The position numbers were made by a program, and so were the translations under genes. A stretch of 64,000 bases of DNA, taken from CAZFIM01 sp964519615 (GTDB lineage Bacteria; Chloroflexota; Dehalococcoidia; GIF9; UBA5629). Under the pieces are notes generated by a model, which had not been told where the DNA came from, ran no database searches, and saw only the letters and a list, made by a program, of their open reading frames with translations. Shown piece by piece: positions 43,304 to 52,097 of the stretch. The DNA is taken from contig CAZFIM010000003.1 of assembly GCA_964519615.1 (NCBI GenBank), positions 24,149 to 88,148 of the forward strand, in the 5' to 3' direction. Numbering within the stretch: the first letter of the stretch is position 1; each line of letters begins with the position of its first letter.

Positions 43304-43930
43304 CTGCGCGTTGGATTGACCGGTGGAATATCATCGGGTAAAAGCATCGTTGCCGCCTATTTGAAAGAGATGGGTGCCTATGTTATCGACTATGACCGAA
43401 TCGCCAGAGATATAGTCCAGCCCGGACGTCCCGCATGGCAGGACATAAAGGACCATTTCGGCGCGGAGGTTATCAGGGCAGATGGCACTATCGACCGCTC
43501 CCGGCTGGCAGCGATCGTCTTCAACAATACCGCGCAGCGCATAAAACTGGAATCTTTCACACACCCACGCATCCTCGATGCCGCAAACGCTATTGAAAAG
43601 GCTATTTCAAAAAGCGCCTCTGTAAGGGTGATAGTTCACGACATTCCACTGCTGTTCGAAGTACATGCAGAAAAATTAGTCGATCTCATAATTGTAGCCT
43701 ATACCAGCCATGAAAATCAGATGGAAAGATTGATAGAAAGGGACGGTTCGAGCGAAGAGGAAGCCCGAGCACGCATTGCCGCACAGATGCCGCTGGAGGA
43801 GAAAACCAGGCTTGCGGACTATGTTATCGACAATAACGGCACCTTAGAGGATACCAGAAAGCAGGTTAAAGAGCTTTATCTCCACTTGCTTGAGCGGGAG
43901 CGCAATTACGGACCTCGGCAACTTAAATAA
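43304..43930 (+). CDS. coaE: Dephospho-CoA kinase
   Basis: About 208 residues. Walker A is VGLTGGISSGKS, then VIDYDRIARDIVQPG, FGAEVIRADGTIDRSRLA, HPRI and VVHDIPLLFE-type residues, all typical of CoaE, which phosphorylates dephospho-CoA in the last step of CoA synthesis. The start is unclear. AAGGAGG at 43288-43294 points to translation beginning near 43301-43304, but the in-frame codons there are ATA and CTG; the next standard start, TTG 43316, would remove the strand before Walker A. I chose CTG 43304 (9-base spacing). An ATG at 43296 is one frame off and stops after seven codons, so a single-base deletion or sequencing error at the very 5' end is also possible. Confidence 0.88.
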   Translation: MRVGLTGGISSGKSIVAAYLKEMGAYVIDYDRIARDIVQPGRPAWQDIKDHFGAEVIRADGTIDRSRLAAIVFNNTAQRIKLESFTHPRILDAANAIEKAISKSASVRVIVHDIPLLFEVHAEKLVDLIIVAYTSHENQMERLIERDGSSEEEARARIAAQMPLEEKTRLADYVIDNNGTLEDTRKQVKELYLHLLERERNYGPRQLK

Positions 43931-43990
43931 AAAGACTGCGGCGGTCAGTTCATTTCCGCAAATGCTCGGCTAAAAAGTCATAAAATATTT

Positions 43991-44902
43991 ATGTCTGTCA
44001 TCGTAACAAAAAAACTTATCAAACAGTTCAAAGATATAACAGCGGTAAACGGCATCGACCTTGAGATAGGAGAAGGAGAATGCTTCGGCTTGCTGGGACC
44101 CAACGGCGCCGGCAAGACCACCCTCATCAGAATGATTACCGCCGTCTCACCACCCACATCAGGCGAGATTACCATTCTAGGCAAAGAGCTTGCTGCCAAT
44201 GCGCGCAGTATCAAAGCAGTTATCGGGTTGGTCCCGCAAAAGGAAAATTTCGATCCCGACCTTAACGTACTCAAGAATCTGACCACCTACGCTCGCTATT
44301 TCAATATTCCCAAAGACGAGGCATACCGCCGCTGTATGGAGGTCCTGAAATTCTTCCAGATGGAAGACAGATTTAAGAGCAAGATAGATGAGCTCTCAGG
44401 GGGAATGAAGCGGCGGCTGCTCATTGCCCGCGGGCTCATAAACAAACCAAGAATATTGATACTCGACGAGCCGACAGTCGGACTTGATCCGCAGGCGAAA
44501 TATCTTGTCTGGCAAAAGCTCTTGCAGCTTAAAAAGGAGGGGGTAACACTGCTGCTGCCAACGCAGAATATGGAGGAGGCCTATGCTCTCTGCGACCGCA
44601 TCGCCATTATGCATAAGGGCAAAGTCATTGCGCTCGATACACCTCAAAACCTCATTTCCCGCTATGTAGGACGGCACATATGGGAGATAGGGATGGACAG
44701 AGGCAGTAGAGAAGAGGCTTCTGCTGTCCTGACAAAAGAAGGTCTGGAATTCGAACTGCTCGAGGACCGTATTCATATCTTTCACATGGATTCGGCAGAT
44801 AAGTTGAAGGACCTGTTCAATTCCAGCGAGCGTTTCTGGAAACGGGATGCGACTCTGGAGGATGTATTCTTCAGACTCACAGGGAGGTTATTGATAGAAT
44901 GA
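43991..44902 (+). CDS. ABC transporter ATP-binding protein, NodI/DrrA type
   Basis: 303 residues. Walker A GPNGAGKTT, Q-loop VPQKENF, signature LSGGMKRRL, Walker B ILILDEPTVGLDP. The switch-loop reads PTQNMEEAY, with Gln in place of the usual His, as in DrrA-type exporters. A C-terminal domain of about 80 residues follows. It powers the permease encoded next, whose ATG overlaps its stop by 4 bases (ATGA). The pair is an exporter of unknown substrate. Confidence 0.92.
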   Translation: MSVIVTKKLIKQFKDITAVNGIDLEIGEGECFGLLGPNGAGKTTLIRMITAVSPPTSGEITILGKELAANARSIKAVIGLVPQKENFDPDLNVLKNLTTYARYFNIPKDEAYRRCMEVLKFFQMEDRFKSKIDELSGGMKRRLLIARGLINKPRILILDEPTVGLDPQAKYLVWQKLLQLKKEGVTLLLPTQNMEEAYALCDRIAIMHKGKVIALDTPQNLISRYVGRHIWEIGMDRGSREEASAVLTKEGLEFELLEDRIHIFHMDSADKLKDLFNSSERFWKRDATLEDVFFRLTGRLLIE

Positions 44903-45663
44903 GGCTTTTCTCATGGCGTTTTATACGCGTATGGCAGCGCAATATGGATGTGTTCCTGGGGCTGTGGCATTCCGAGGCGCCCGGCTTTATTATCGAGCCC
45001 GTTATCGTCCTTCTGGCTATGGGTGTGGGGCTGGGAGCATATGTAGGCCTTGTCGACGAGCAGCGCTATATCGATTTCATAGCGCCCGGCATAGTTGCCG
45101 CCTACGCCATGTTCAGCGCCTGCTTCGAATGCACCTACGGCAGCTTCGTACGAATGGAATACCAGAAAACGTACGACGGAATAATCGCCACGCCGCTCAA
45201 TGTAGAGGATGTCATCGCAGGTGAAATATTCTGGGGCGCGACACGGGCCAGCCTTACCGGTACGATGATACTCATCGTAGCCGCAGCATTCGGACTTATT
45301 CCTTCCGTCTGGGCGCTGCTGATACCGGCTGCATGTTTTCTTGAAGGTATTATGTTCGGATCCATAGCCATCTTTTATACCTCCATTGTCCCGTATATCT
45401 ACAGCTTCAACTACTTTTTTACCCTTTTCATCACACCTATGTTCTTTTTCAGCGGTGTCTTCTTCCCGCTTTCATCCTTTCCTCAGATCGTGCAGAAATT
45501 AAGCTGGATTGCTCCACTCACCTCACCGGTGCTTATCGTCAGATCACTGATTGCAGGGGAATTTCATCTCGATATGGTTTGGGCGCTCCTTTTTATACTG
45601 GCCTTAAGCACGCTTTTCTTCTGCATAGCGCTGGTAACTATGAGACGCAGGTTAACCGCCTGA
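44899..45663 (+). CDS. ABC-2-type (NodJ-like) export permease
   Basis: 254 residues, six predicted helices. Features of the ABC-2/NodJ family: RNMDVFLGLWHSEAPGFIIEP, YIDFIAPGIVAAYAMFSACFECTYGSFVRMEYQKTYD and a C-terminal FFSGVFFPLSSFP followed by LTSPV. Together with the ATPase whose stop it overlaps it forms a complete export system of the two-subunit kind (homodimers of each). Substrate is unknown. Confidence 0.92.
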   Translation: MRLFSWRFIRVWQRNMDVFLGLWHSEAPGFIIEPVIVLLAMGVGLGAYVGLVDEQRYIDFIAPGIVAAYAMFSACFECTYGSFVRMEYQKTYDGIIATPLNVEDVIAGEIFWGATRASLTGTMILIVAAAFGLIPSVWALLIPAACFLEGIMFGSIAIFYTSIVPYIYSFNYFFTLFITPMFFFSGVFFPLSSFPQIVQKLSWIAPLTSPVLIVRSLIAGEFHLDMVWALLFILALSTLFFCIALVTMRRRLTA

Positions 45664-45691
45664 GTGCGTTATATTCTGCACCTGCCTTCCA

Positions 45692-46456
45692 TTACCAGAT
45701 ACCGGGCAGAAGAGCCTTGCGTTCTTGCGGATAATCCGCAAAATGCTCTCTATACCACCTGTGGTGAGCACGGGCGCGCGGTATAAGATTGGCTGCCGTC
45801 CATATAGCAAATGACAGGCCGGCCAGCGACCAAGTTGCCAACGCCCAACCGAACCATATCATCAGCTCTCCCAGGTAATTGGGACAGGATACCCACCGGT
45901 ACACCGGTCCCAATGGTACGGCATACTCCTTTGCCCCGTTCTCGCGTATACGCTTAAGCGTATTGTCTGCGCTACGGTTGATGATAAAACCGGCAATAAA
46001 GATGGCTGCACCACAGATAAAACGGGGATCGGTAAGCCACGCTGTCTCATAGCCGCCGGAAAAGGTGAAAAGGTAGCGTCCGTTGAGATAGGCATTGGCA
46101 GTATTGAAAAACACGGCTAAAAACATGACCGCAAGCGGCATATGCTTGCCAGGTGTATGCAGGCTAAAAGGATAAATAAAGGCACGATGAATATAGTGTG
46201 CTTCCCACATGAGCAGAAACACCACCATAACCGGAGTAAAACGGAAGATGCCGAATGCATAGCACAGTGCAAAAGCGATGGAAGATACGGACTCCATCAG
46301 CAGCCATCCCAGACGGTTATTGATGGTAGCCCCCCACCCCTTTCTCATATAACGTCCGTAGGGAGCGTTGATAAAAAACAGAGAGATGAACACCACCACC
46401 GCCAGAACGAACCAGCCGATGATCAAACTATTAAAAATTTGCGCTTCCAGATTCAC
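45692..46456 (-). CDS. 5-alpha-reductase-family membrane protein
   Basis: 254 residues, about seven helices. The C-terminus carries the steroid 5-alpha-reductase signature: GPVYRWVSCPNYLGELMIWF, GWALATWSLAGLSFA, ARAHHRWYREHFADYPQERKALLP. Proteins of this family reduce a C=C bond conjugated to a ketone using NADPH. The GTG start at 46454-46456 overlaps the TGA stop of the SDR gene (GTGA), so translation is coupled; a longer TTG-initiated frame to 46510 is less likely. Together with the SDR, whose relatives include 3-beta-hydroxysteroid dehydrogenases, it suggests a short pathway on a cyclic or polyprenyl lipid; substrate unknown. Confidence 0.85.
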   Translation of the reverse strand: MNLEAQIFNSLIIGWFVLAVVVFISLFFINAPYGRYMRKGWGATINNRLGWLLMESVSSIAFALCYAFGIFRFTPVMVVFLLMWEAHYIHRAFIYPFSLHTPGKHMPLAVMFLAVFFNTANAYLNGRYLFTFSGGYETAWLTDPRFICGAAIFIAGFIINRSADNTLKRIRENGAKEYAVPLGPVYRWVSCPNYLGELMIWFGWALATWSLAGLSFAIWTAANLIPRARAHHRWYREHFADYPQERKALLPGIW

Positions 46457-47466
46457 GATAGCGAAAGCTCCTTGATGCGTCGTGAAAGATATCCGTTGCG
46501 CGCAAACCAATCCAGCGTATCGTAAAGGGTATTCAAGAAAGGTCTGGGGTTATAACCCAGTTTACGGGATGCTTTCTCATGGCTGATAGTACGGTTCCCG
46601 CTCAATGCCTTCAACGTGACGCCGGTGAAAATAGGACGCGTGCCTTTCAAATGGGCAAACACGGACATGAAAGGAACGCCGGCAGGCGCCAGCCACATTG
46701 GACATACAAATGCCGGCGCCTTACATCCGGTTATCTTCTCTATCATACAGGCAATATCGTACATAGAGACCCAGTGACCTGAAAGCAGGTATTTGGAACC
46801 GGCGGGAGCATGTTCCCGTGCTGCAATCGCCCCCTGTGCTACGTCACGCGCATCTACCCAGTCGAACCCACTGGAGATAATAGCGGGCAGTTTGCCTTCA
46901 GCCATACTGATCAGCGCCTGACCGAAATGAGAGGGGTAATAATCATACGGCCCCACCACCGCGGTGGGATTGATAATCACTGCGTCCAGCCCGCGTTCTA
47001 TACCCTTGCGAACCTCCATTTCTCCCATTGCCTTGCTGCGGTCATAGGGAGGATCACCATCGCCGCAAACAAGCGCCCGCGTTTCATCCAGCGGAATATC
47101 CAGCGGCTGCTGACAGAAAGCATGGATAGAGCTGAAATGCACGAGCTTGCGCACTCCGGTACGCAGACAGGCCTCCACAACATTGCGCACACCTTTTACG
47201 TTGATTCCTTCAATCTCATCCCAGCCGTTCATAGAGAGAGATATACGGGCTGCCAAATGATAAACCACCTCAACTCCTTCAAATGCACGGCAGAGTGAAT
47301 CAAGCTCACGCACATCCCCATGCTTTATATCCACATCCAGCCCTTCAATGGCCTTCCCCTGCCGATGCACAAGCGCACGTACCCTGTCACCTCTCTCCAG
47401 AAGTGCCCGCACCAGATTTGCACCGGCATGTCCGGAGGCACCGGTAATAATTACACTTTCAGCCAT
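46453..47466 (-). CDS. Extended SDR / NAD-dependent epimerase-dehydratase-like protein
   Basis: 337 residues. Cofactor motif ITGASGHAGANLVRAL (GxxGxxG), then HGDVRE, VVYHLAARIS, and the active-site Tyr-Lys in PPYDRSKAMGE (YxxxK), with NPTAVVGPYDY and a C-terminal domain typical of 3-beta-HSD/dihydroflavonol-reductase-like enzymes. It probably oxidises or reduces a hydroxyl on a lipid or sugar. It is translationally coupled to the 5-alpha-reductase-like gene downstream. Confidence 0.88.
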   Translation of the reverse strand: MAESVIITGASGHAGANLVRALLERGDRVRALVHRQGKAIEGLDVDIKHGDVRELDSLCRAFEGVEVVYHLAARISLSMNGWDEIEGINVKGVRNVVEACLRTGVRKLVHFSSIHAFCQQPLDIPLDETRALVCGDGDPPYDRSKAMGEMEVRKGIERGLDAVIINPTAVVGPYDYYPSHFGQALISMAEGKLPAIISSGFDWVDARDVAQGAIAAREHAPAGSKYLLSGHWVSMYDIACMIEKITGCKAPAFVCPMWLAPAGVPFMSVFAHLKGTRPIFTGVTLKALSGNRTISHEKASRKLGYNPRPFLNTLYDTLDWFARNGYLSRRIKELSLS

Positions 47467-47621
47467 ATGTACAGAGATGCCTTTCCTTACGGTATCAATA
47501 AAACGCCGGACTGGAACTACTACCCTCGTTATTCGAGGTAGCTAAATCTGGTCTATTATGCACCATAAAAGGCGGGGTGTCCAGAGAAAATAAAATACTT
47601 TTACAGTATCCGTGGAAGTAC

Positions 47622-48149
47622 TCAGTCCATATGTTCCGGTATGCGATTGGCAGGCTGTTTGCCCATCAATACCAGAGCATAGTGATGTATTTTCTGCCCT
47701 GTATCAGGGTCCATATCGTGCCAGCGGGACAGAAATTCCTTTTCAGTCATCCATGTACGGCGAATCGAAGACGGGTCTTCAAACACGATAACGCGCCCCT
47801 GGTGGCCGATTACGACGGCATAATGGCCGTAGTCATAAGCCGCTCTCCAGTCAGACAGCGTCATATATTTATCCGCCCATGCCTGCAAAGCTACTATTAC
47901 CGGCAAACCGCGGTCAATAAAGCTTTTCACCTGTGTCATGGTGACGTTTTCTGCGGAAAATACGTCAAAGCCGTTCTTCTTTGCCACGCTGACCATGTGC
48001 CCGCGGCTTGTCCCTTCACTGCCGGTTTTCAGTTCTTTCATCAGCTCATCTTCACGTGTTTCCACACCGAAATACTCCATAACCAGCTGCAACGCCTTGG
48101 CCCCGCAATCGAAATCAAACGTTTGCCTTCCTATCCTTAAATCTATCAC
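47622..48149 (-). CDS. C39-like cysteine peptidase domain protein
   Basis: 175 residues. The catalytic Cys is in FDFDCGAKALQLVMEYFG, the His in YDYGHYAVVIGHQG, and the Asp in VIVFEDPS, which together match the peptidase C39-like papain fold. There is no signal peptide, so the enzyme is probably cytoplasmic. The GTG start has AGGAGG just upstream. It lies 17 bases after the N-formylglutamate-amidohydrolase-like gene and is likely co-transcribed with it. Confidence 0.85.
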   Translation of the reverse strand: MIDLRIGRQTFDFDCGAKALQLVMEYFGVETREDELMKELKTGSEGTSRGHMVSVAKKNGFDVFSAENVTMTQVKSFIDRGLPVIVALQAWADKYMTLSDWRAAYDYGHYAVVIGHQGRVIVFEDPSSIRRTWMTEKEFLSRWHDMDPDTGQKIHHYALVLMGKQPANRIPEHMD

Positions 48150-48166
48150 CGGATTCCTCCTGCGAG

Positions 48167-48946
48167 CTATACAAACACTTTTTTCTTCATATGGAGGAGC
48201 GCTGAGGCAAATGCCCTCCTCAGCGTTTCCAGCGCTATGTAATCAGGTGTCCCGTCAGCATTCATGTAAAGTTTTTGATTGGTCTCCTGCAAGATAGCAG
48301 GCACCCTGTTGCGAGCCGGTGCAGCGGAATTTATGGAATGTTCTGCGCAGACATGGCCGTAGACCTGATCGTAGCGTGATTCGTTTACCGTAACTCTGAT
48401 CCCGGGCAGCAGCTTCATCAGGGCAGCGGCATAGGCCTCAATAAATATATCCGGGCAAAAGAAGGTCTTTCGCCCGGTGCGGGCGTTAACCTGATAATTC
48501 ATAAGCTCTATCTGGTTATCTACCATGCCTTTTGCCGAGATCGTCGAATGCGAATCGAGCATAAATAGTGCGCCCTGAGCTATGTGCTCTTTGATTCCCT
48601 TATGGAATTTTTGCAGATATCTCTTTGATAGAGCAGCGCGGAGGCCGCTGTCCGGTTCAAAGCCCCTTTTAAACACAGGTTCGGCGAGAACATCCCTCAA
48701 CGGTACGCTTTCAGCGATCCTGTCTGGATGGCGGTTCGCTTCTAAAATCAGATTGCAGTAGGGAAAAATCGTCTGGGAATTCCCCAGTATATCGCGGAAA
48801 TCATAGAGCCAGTTGGTATACCAGTCCACGTTCCTCATGAGCCGTGAGAAATCTTCGGATAAAATGTCCAGTGAAATCTCATGCGGCACAAGAACTCCGC
48901 TGTGAGGAATGACAACGAGCAAATCCTTAAACCGTAAAGCCGCCAT
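48167..48946 (-). CDS. N-formylglutamate amidohydrolase-like protein
   Basis: 259 residues. Family motifs: VVIPHSGVLVPHEI, ILEANRHPDRI, FMLDSHSTISAKG, and VNESRYDQVYGHVC. This M14-like zinc amidohydrolase family hydrolyses N-formylglutamate or other N-acyl amino acids. No histidine-degradation genes are nearby; the neighbour is a C39-like peptidase. The ATG lies at 48946. Confidence 0.85.
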   Translation of the reverse strand: MAALRFKDLLVVIPHSGVLVPHEISLDILSEDFSRLMRNVDWYTNWLYDFRDILGNSQTIFPYCNLILEANRHPDRIAESVPLRDVLAEPVFKRGFEPDSGLRAALSKRYLQKFHKGIKEHIAQGALFMLDSHSTISAKGMVDNQIELMNYQVNARTGRKTFFCPDIFIEAYAAALMKLLPGIRVTVNESRYDQVYGHVCAEHSINSAAPARNRVPAILQETNQKLYMNADGTPDYIALETLRRAFASALLHMKKKVFV

Positions 48947-49108
48947 CTGACTGTACCACCTGTACTATTTTACGGGCGCGTATCACGGAAATGCAACAGG
49001 AGCGTGATGTACCGGCAGGTACTTGACAGGCTTAATTACCAAAGCTACAATTTTCGCACCCCCTTAATACCGGAGTAGTGATAACCTTTCGAGGTCGAAT
49101 AAATTGTC

Positions 49109-49114
49109 TATAAT
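49109..49114 (+). promoter_or_regulatory. Candidate -10 element for the FHA-CAP gene
   Basis: TATAAT at 49109-49114, about 80 bases before the ATG. No good -35 is seen. Confidence 0.3.
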
Positions 49115-49194
49115 TGAGACGCTTGAACTGTCCCATAGTGAGGTTTCAGATGTCTTTTGTCAGGGAAGCATAGCGGGGGAAACGGGAGACGGGC

Positions 49195-51669
49195 ATGGGA
49201 AAATCTTTTAGTTTAAAGGCTTCAAAGGGAACTCATGTTACAGAACATCCCCTCGATAAGCCGAATACAACCATCGGCCGCAGTGCTGACAACACCATTG
49301 TTCTGGAAGATCCGCAGGTCTCCAGACATCACGCGCGGGTGGAATTCGACGGAGAGACGACCCGCATAACCGATCTGGGCAGCAGCAACGGCACTCTTAT
49401 CAACGGTGAAAAAATCGAGCCGAATATTCCCCATGAGCTTAAAGCGGGTGATTCCATCGGTCTGGGAAGCTATACCTTTAACGTACAGGCTTCATCTCCT
49501 GCTGCGAGCTCAACCTCCTCAATGGTAAAAGAACAGCCTGTTTCTGCTTCATCGATCCCGGCCGCAGCTCCCGTAAAAAAAGGTATACTGCGTGGAAAAG
49601 CGCTTGCGGGGCTGGTTGCCGCGGTGGTGGTCGTCGCAGTGGCAGCAGCTCTGCTGCTCACCCCGGGTGTGGTACGCAACGTCCTTATCGAGCATACCGC
49701 ACATGTAGAAATTGATACGTCCGGACTGCGTGACCTGATAGAAGACATCGATCTCAGTGGAAAGACCTCCGAGCAGGGGCCGATGATCGCTTCATTCAGC
49801 GCCAGTTCCGAGGTCGTTAAACCGGGAGAAAGCACTGTTCTCTCGTGGATAGTGCCCGAGGGTACTCAGGTAAACATCGAACCCGGTGTGGGGAATTTTA
49901 CCGGTTCAGGTACCGCTGAAATTTCCCCTGATTCAACCAAAACCTATATTATCACCGCCACCAACAGCAAAGGTTCCGTTACGAAGTCAGTTACCGTCGA
50001 GATCGCCACGGATACACCCGCGGAATCTCCTGATTTACCGATTATCAAAGCCTTCAGTGCAAGCGATACCAGCATCAGCGAAGGCGAAAACACCATACTT
50101 GACTGGGATGTCTCGGGGGCGGATTCCATATCGATCGATCCGGGAGCTCCCTCGATACCTGCTTCCGGCAGCGCTACCAGTTCACCTTCAGACACAACCA
50201 CGTATACATTAACTGCCACCAATGACGCCGGCTCTGTTACGGAAACCGTCACAGTGACAGTGACGGCGACATCATCTCCTCCTGCTCCCGTTGCACTGCC
50301 GTCCATACTCGAATTCAGCGCGGACCCTACCGTAGTCACTCTAGGAGGCAATGCCATACTGATGTGGAATGTCTATGGGGCTTCAAGCATTTATATCGAT
50401 AACGGCATCGGGCAGATACCGTTCAGCTCCGGTTATATTGTGGTCAGCCCATCGGGCAGCCGCACCTATACTCTTACAGCCAGCAATTCGGCAGGTTCCG
50501 TAAGCGCATCAACCGGTATAACAGTCAGCGCACCTTCACTGCCTGTCGTCAACAGCTTTACAGTTAATCCCGCCGGCATCACTGCGGGGGGCAGCACCAC
50601 TATCAGCTGGAATGTGAGCGGTGCTACGTATGTTACTATAGTGCCGGGAGGAGGGTCTGTACCCTCTTCCGGCAGCGCTACGGCCTCGCCCTCGGCTACG
50701 ACCACCTACACGCTTACGGCCAGCAACGCAGCAGGCTCCGTGACCAGGCAGGTTACCGTCACGGTTGCCGCCGCCGCGCCATCGCTGCCCGTTATCGCCA
50801 GCTTTACGGCGAGCCCCACCAGCATCACAGCGGGTGCAAGCTCTACTTTGAGCTGGAGCATTTCAGGAGCAACATCAGCGTCTATATCCCCCGGCGGCGG
50901 CATAGGCGCCTCCGGCAGCGCTTCGGTCACACCCGGGTCCACCACCACTTATACGCTCACTGCCAGCAACGCAGCAGGCTCCGTAACCAGACAGGTTACC
51001 GTCACAGTTGCAGCTGCCGCGCCATCGCTGCCCGTTATCGCCAGCTTTACGGCGAGCCCCACCAGCATCACAGCGGGTGCGAGCTCTACTTTGAGCTGGA
51101 GTATTTCAGGAGCAACATCAGCATCCATATCGCCCGGCGGCGGGATAGGTGCATCCGGCAGCGCTTCGGTCACACCCGGCTCCACCACCACCTACACCCT
51201 CACTGCCAGCAACGCGGCCGGCTCCGTAACCAGGCAGGTTACTATTACCGTTGCCGCTGCCGCACCTCCGGCACCAGCGGATACCGCCTCCTGTGAACAG
51301 GCGCTTTTCAATGCCGTCAACGCCAAGCGGAGCGCAGCCGGCGCAGCGCCCCTGACGCGAAACTCCTATATAGACAGCCTCTGCCGCCAACACGCTCAGT
51401 ATATGGCAGCGGCAGGCGCCCTCAGCCATGATAATTTCGATTCCAGAAGTGCTCAGATCACGGCAAATGTCCCCGGCATGATGAGCACCGCTGAGAACGT
51501 GCTCGATAACTTTGCCCCCTGCGACGCCGCCGCCATGGCACAGCAGTGGTATGACTCCTCCGGCCACCGCACGAACATGCTCAATCCGGCATACACCACC
51601 GCAGGCATGGGCATCTATATAGACGGTACCGGCAAGATATGGGCCTGTCAGATATTCGCAGGACCGTAG
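49195..51669 (+). CDS. FHA-TM-Ig repeat-CAP surface protein
   Basis: 824 residues. Residues about 20-98 form an FHA domain (TTIGRSADNTIVL, VSRHHARV, LGSSNGTLING), which binds phosphothreonine. A single helix at about 136-158 with a basic N-side (VKKGILRGKA) puts the FHA in the cytoplasm and the rest outside. Six Ig/PKD-like repeats (about 195-690) follow, each near IASFTASPTSITAGASSTLSW … TYTLTASNAAGSVT; the last two are identical as protein. The C-terminal about 130 residues form a CAP/SCP domain with the family's HAQYMAAAGALSHDNF, AENVL and WYDSSGHRTNMLNPAY. The ATG has a GGGGGAAACGGGAG stretch upstream. It may link cytoplasmic Ser/Thr phosphorylation to a cell-surface CAP activity. Confidence 0.85.
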   Translation: MGKSFSLKASKGTHVTEHPLDKPNTTIGRSADNTIVLEDPQVSRHHARVEFDGETTRITDLGSSNGTLINGEKIEPNIPHELKAGDSIGLGSYTFNVQASSPAASSTSSMVKEQPVSASSIPAAAPVKKGILRGKALAGLVAAVVVVAVAAALLLTPGVVRNVLIEHTAHVEIDTSGLRDLIEDIDLSGKTSEQGPMIASFSASSEVVKPGESTVLSWIVPEGTQVNIEPGVGNFTGSGTAEISPDSTKTYIITATNSKGSVTKSVTVEIATDTPAESPDLPIIKAFSASDTSISEGENTILDWDVSGADSISIDPGAPSIPASGSATSSPSDTTTYTLTATNDAGSVTETVTVTVTATSSPPAPVALPSILEFSADPTVVTLGGNAILMWNVYGASSIYIDNGIGQIPFSSGYIVVSPSGSRTYTLTASNSAGSVSASTGITVSAPSLPVVNSFTVNPAGITAGGSTTISWNVSGATYVTIVPGGGSVPSSGSATASPSATTTYTLTASNAAGSVTRQVTVTVAAAAPSLPVIASFTASPTSITAGASSTLSWSISGATSASISPGGGIGASGSASVTPGSTTTYTLTASNAAGSVTRQVTVTVAAAAPSLPVIASFTASPTSITAGASSTLSWSISGATSASISPGGGIGASGSASVTPGSTTTYTLTASNAAGSVTRQVTITVAAAAPPAPADTASCEQALFNAVNAKRSAAGAAPLTRNSYIDSLCRQHAQYMAAAGALSHDNFDSRSAQITANVPGMMSTAENVLDNFAPCDAAAMAQQWYDSSGHRTNMLNPAYTTAGMGIYIDGTGKIWACQIFAGP
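50781..51266 (+). repeat. Tandem 243-bp repeat inside the FHA-CAP gene
   Basis: Copies 50781-51023 and 51024-51266 differ at a small number of bases, all or nearly all synonymous, so the encoded 81-residue Ig-like units are virtually identical. They are the fifth and sixth Ig-like units. Confidence 0.9.
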
Positions 51670-52097
51670 AGAAAATAATCTTCTATGGAATCTATTTCGG
51701 TAATAGCCAGTCTGCTATAAATTCGCATTTTTTTACAAGATTGCCGCAAACTCTGGGCGGATTCGCATGGACTTGATAGATGTATACCGTCAAACTTGAG
51801 TTTGCACCTGATTAAACCTTATGCGTCATCGCGAGAAGTCCGCCGGAGGAGGATGGCAATCTGCTCAGGCAGCTTTTATGAATTAAAAACGATCGGCTGT
51901 GCTTCGCTTTTATTTTATAAGTGTCAGCAGTTCCGCAAGTGACTGAACTTAAATGATAAGGTGTGCGCTATAAAATCAGGAGGCAGCCTGAGAGAACAGG
52001 GCATACGTTTAATTACACTACCCCCTTACACAACCACCCCGTTTCACCTATAATAAGCAGCATATAAACAACTTCTATCATCTATGGAGGTATATAC
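51670..52097. other. 428-base intergenic region with a candidate dispersed repeat
   Basis: It lies between the FHA-CAP gene and the carboxymuconolactone-decarboxylase-like gene. Apart from the element at 51823-51863 and a TATAAT at 52049-52054 that may serve the downstream gene, I see nothing; the frames are not gene-like. Confidence 0.5.
51823..51863. repeat. Candidate dispersed repeat of the GTCATTGCGAG type
   Basis: GCGTCATCGCGAGAAGTC (from 51823) followed by GGCAATCT near 51855-51862 resembles a degenerate copy of the short GTCATTGCGAG…GCAATCT elements scattered through many bacterial genomes. Only one copy lies in this window. Confidence 0.4.

Noticed and set aside
49886..51266. Regular repeats that could suggest a CRISPR array
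   Set aside because: They are in-frame Ig-like protein repeats of about 243 bases within one gene, with no short repeat/spacer structure.
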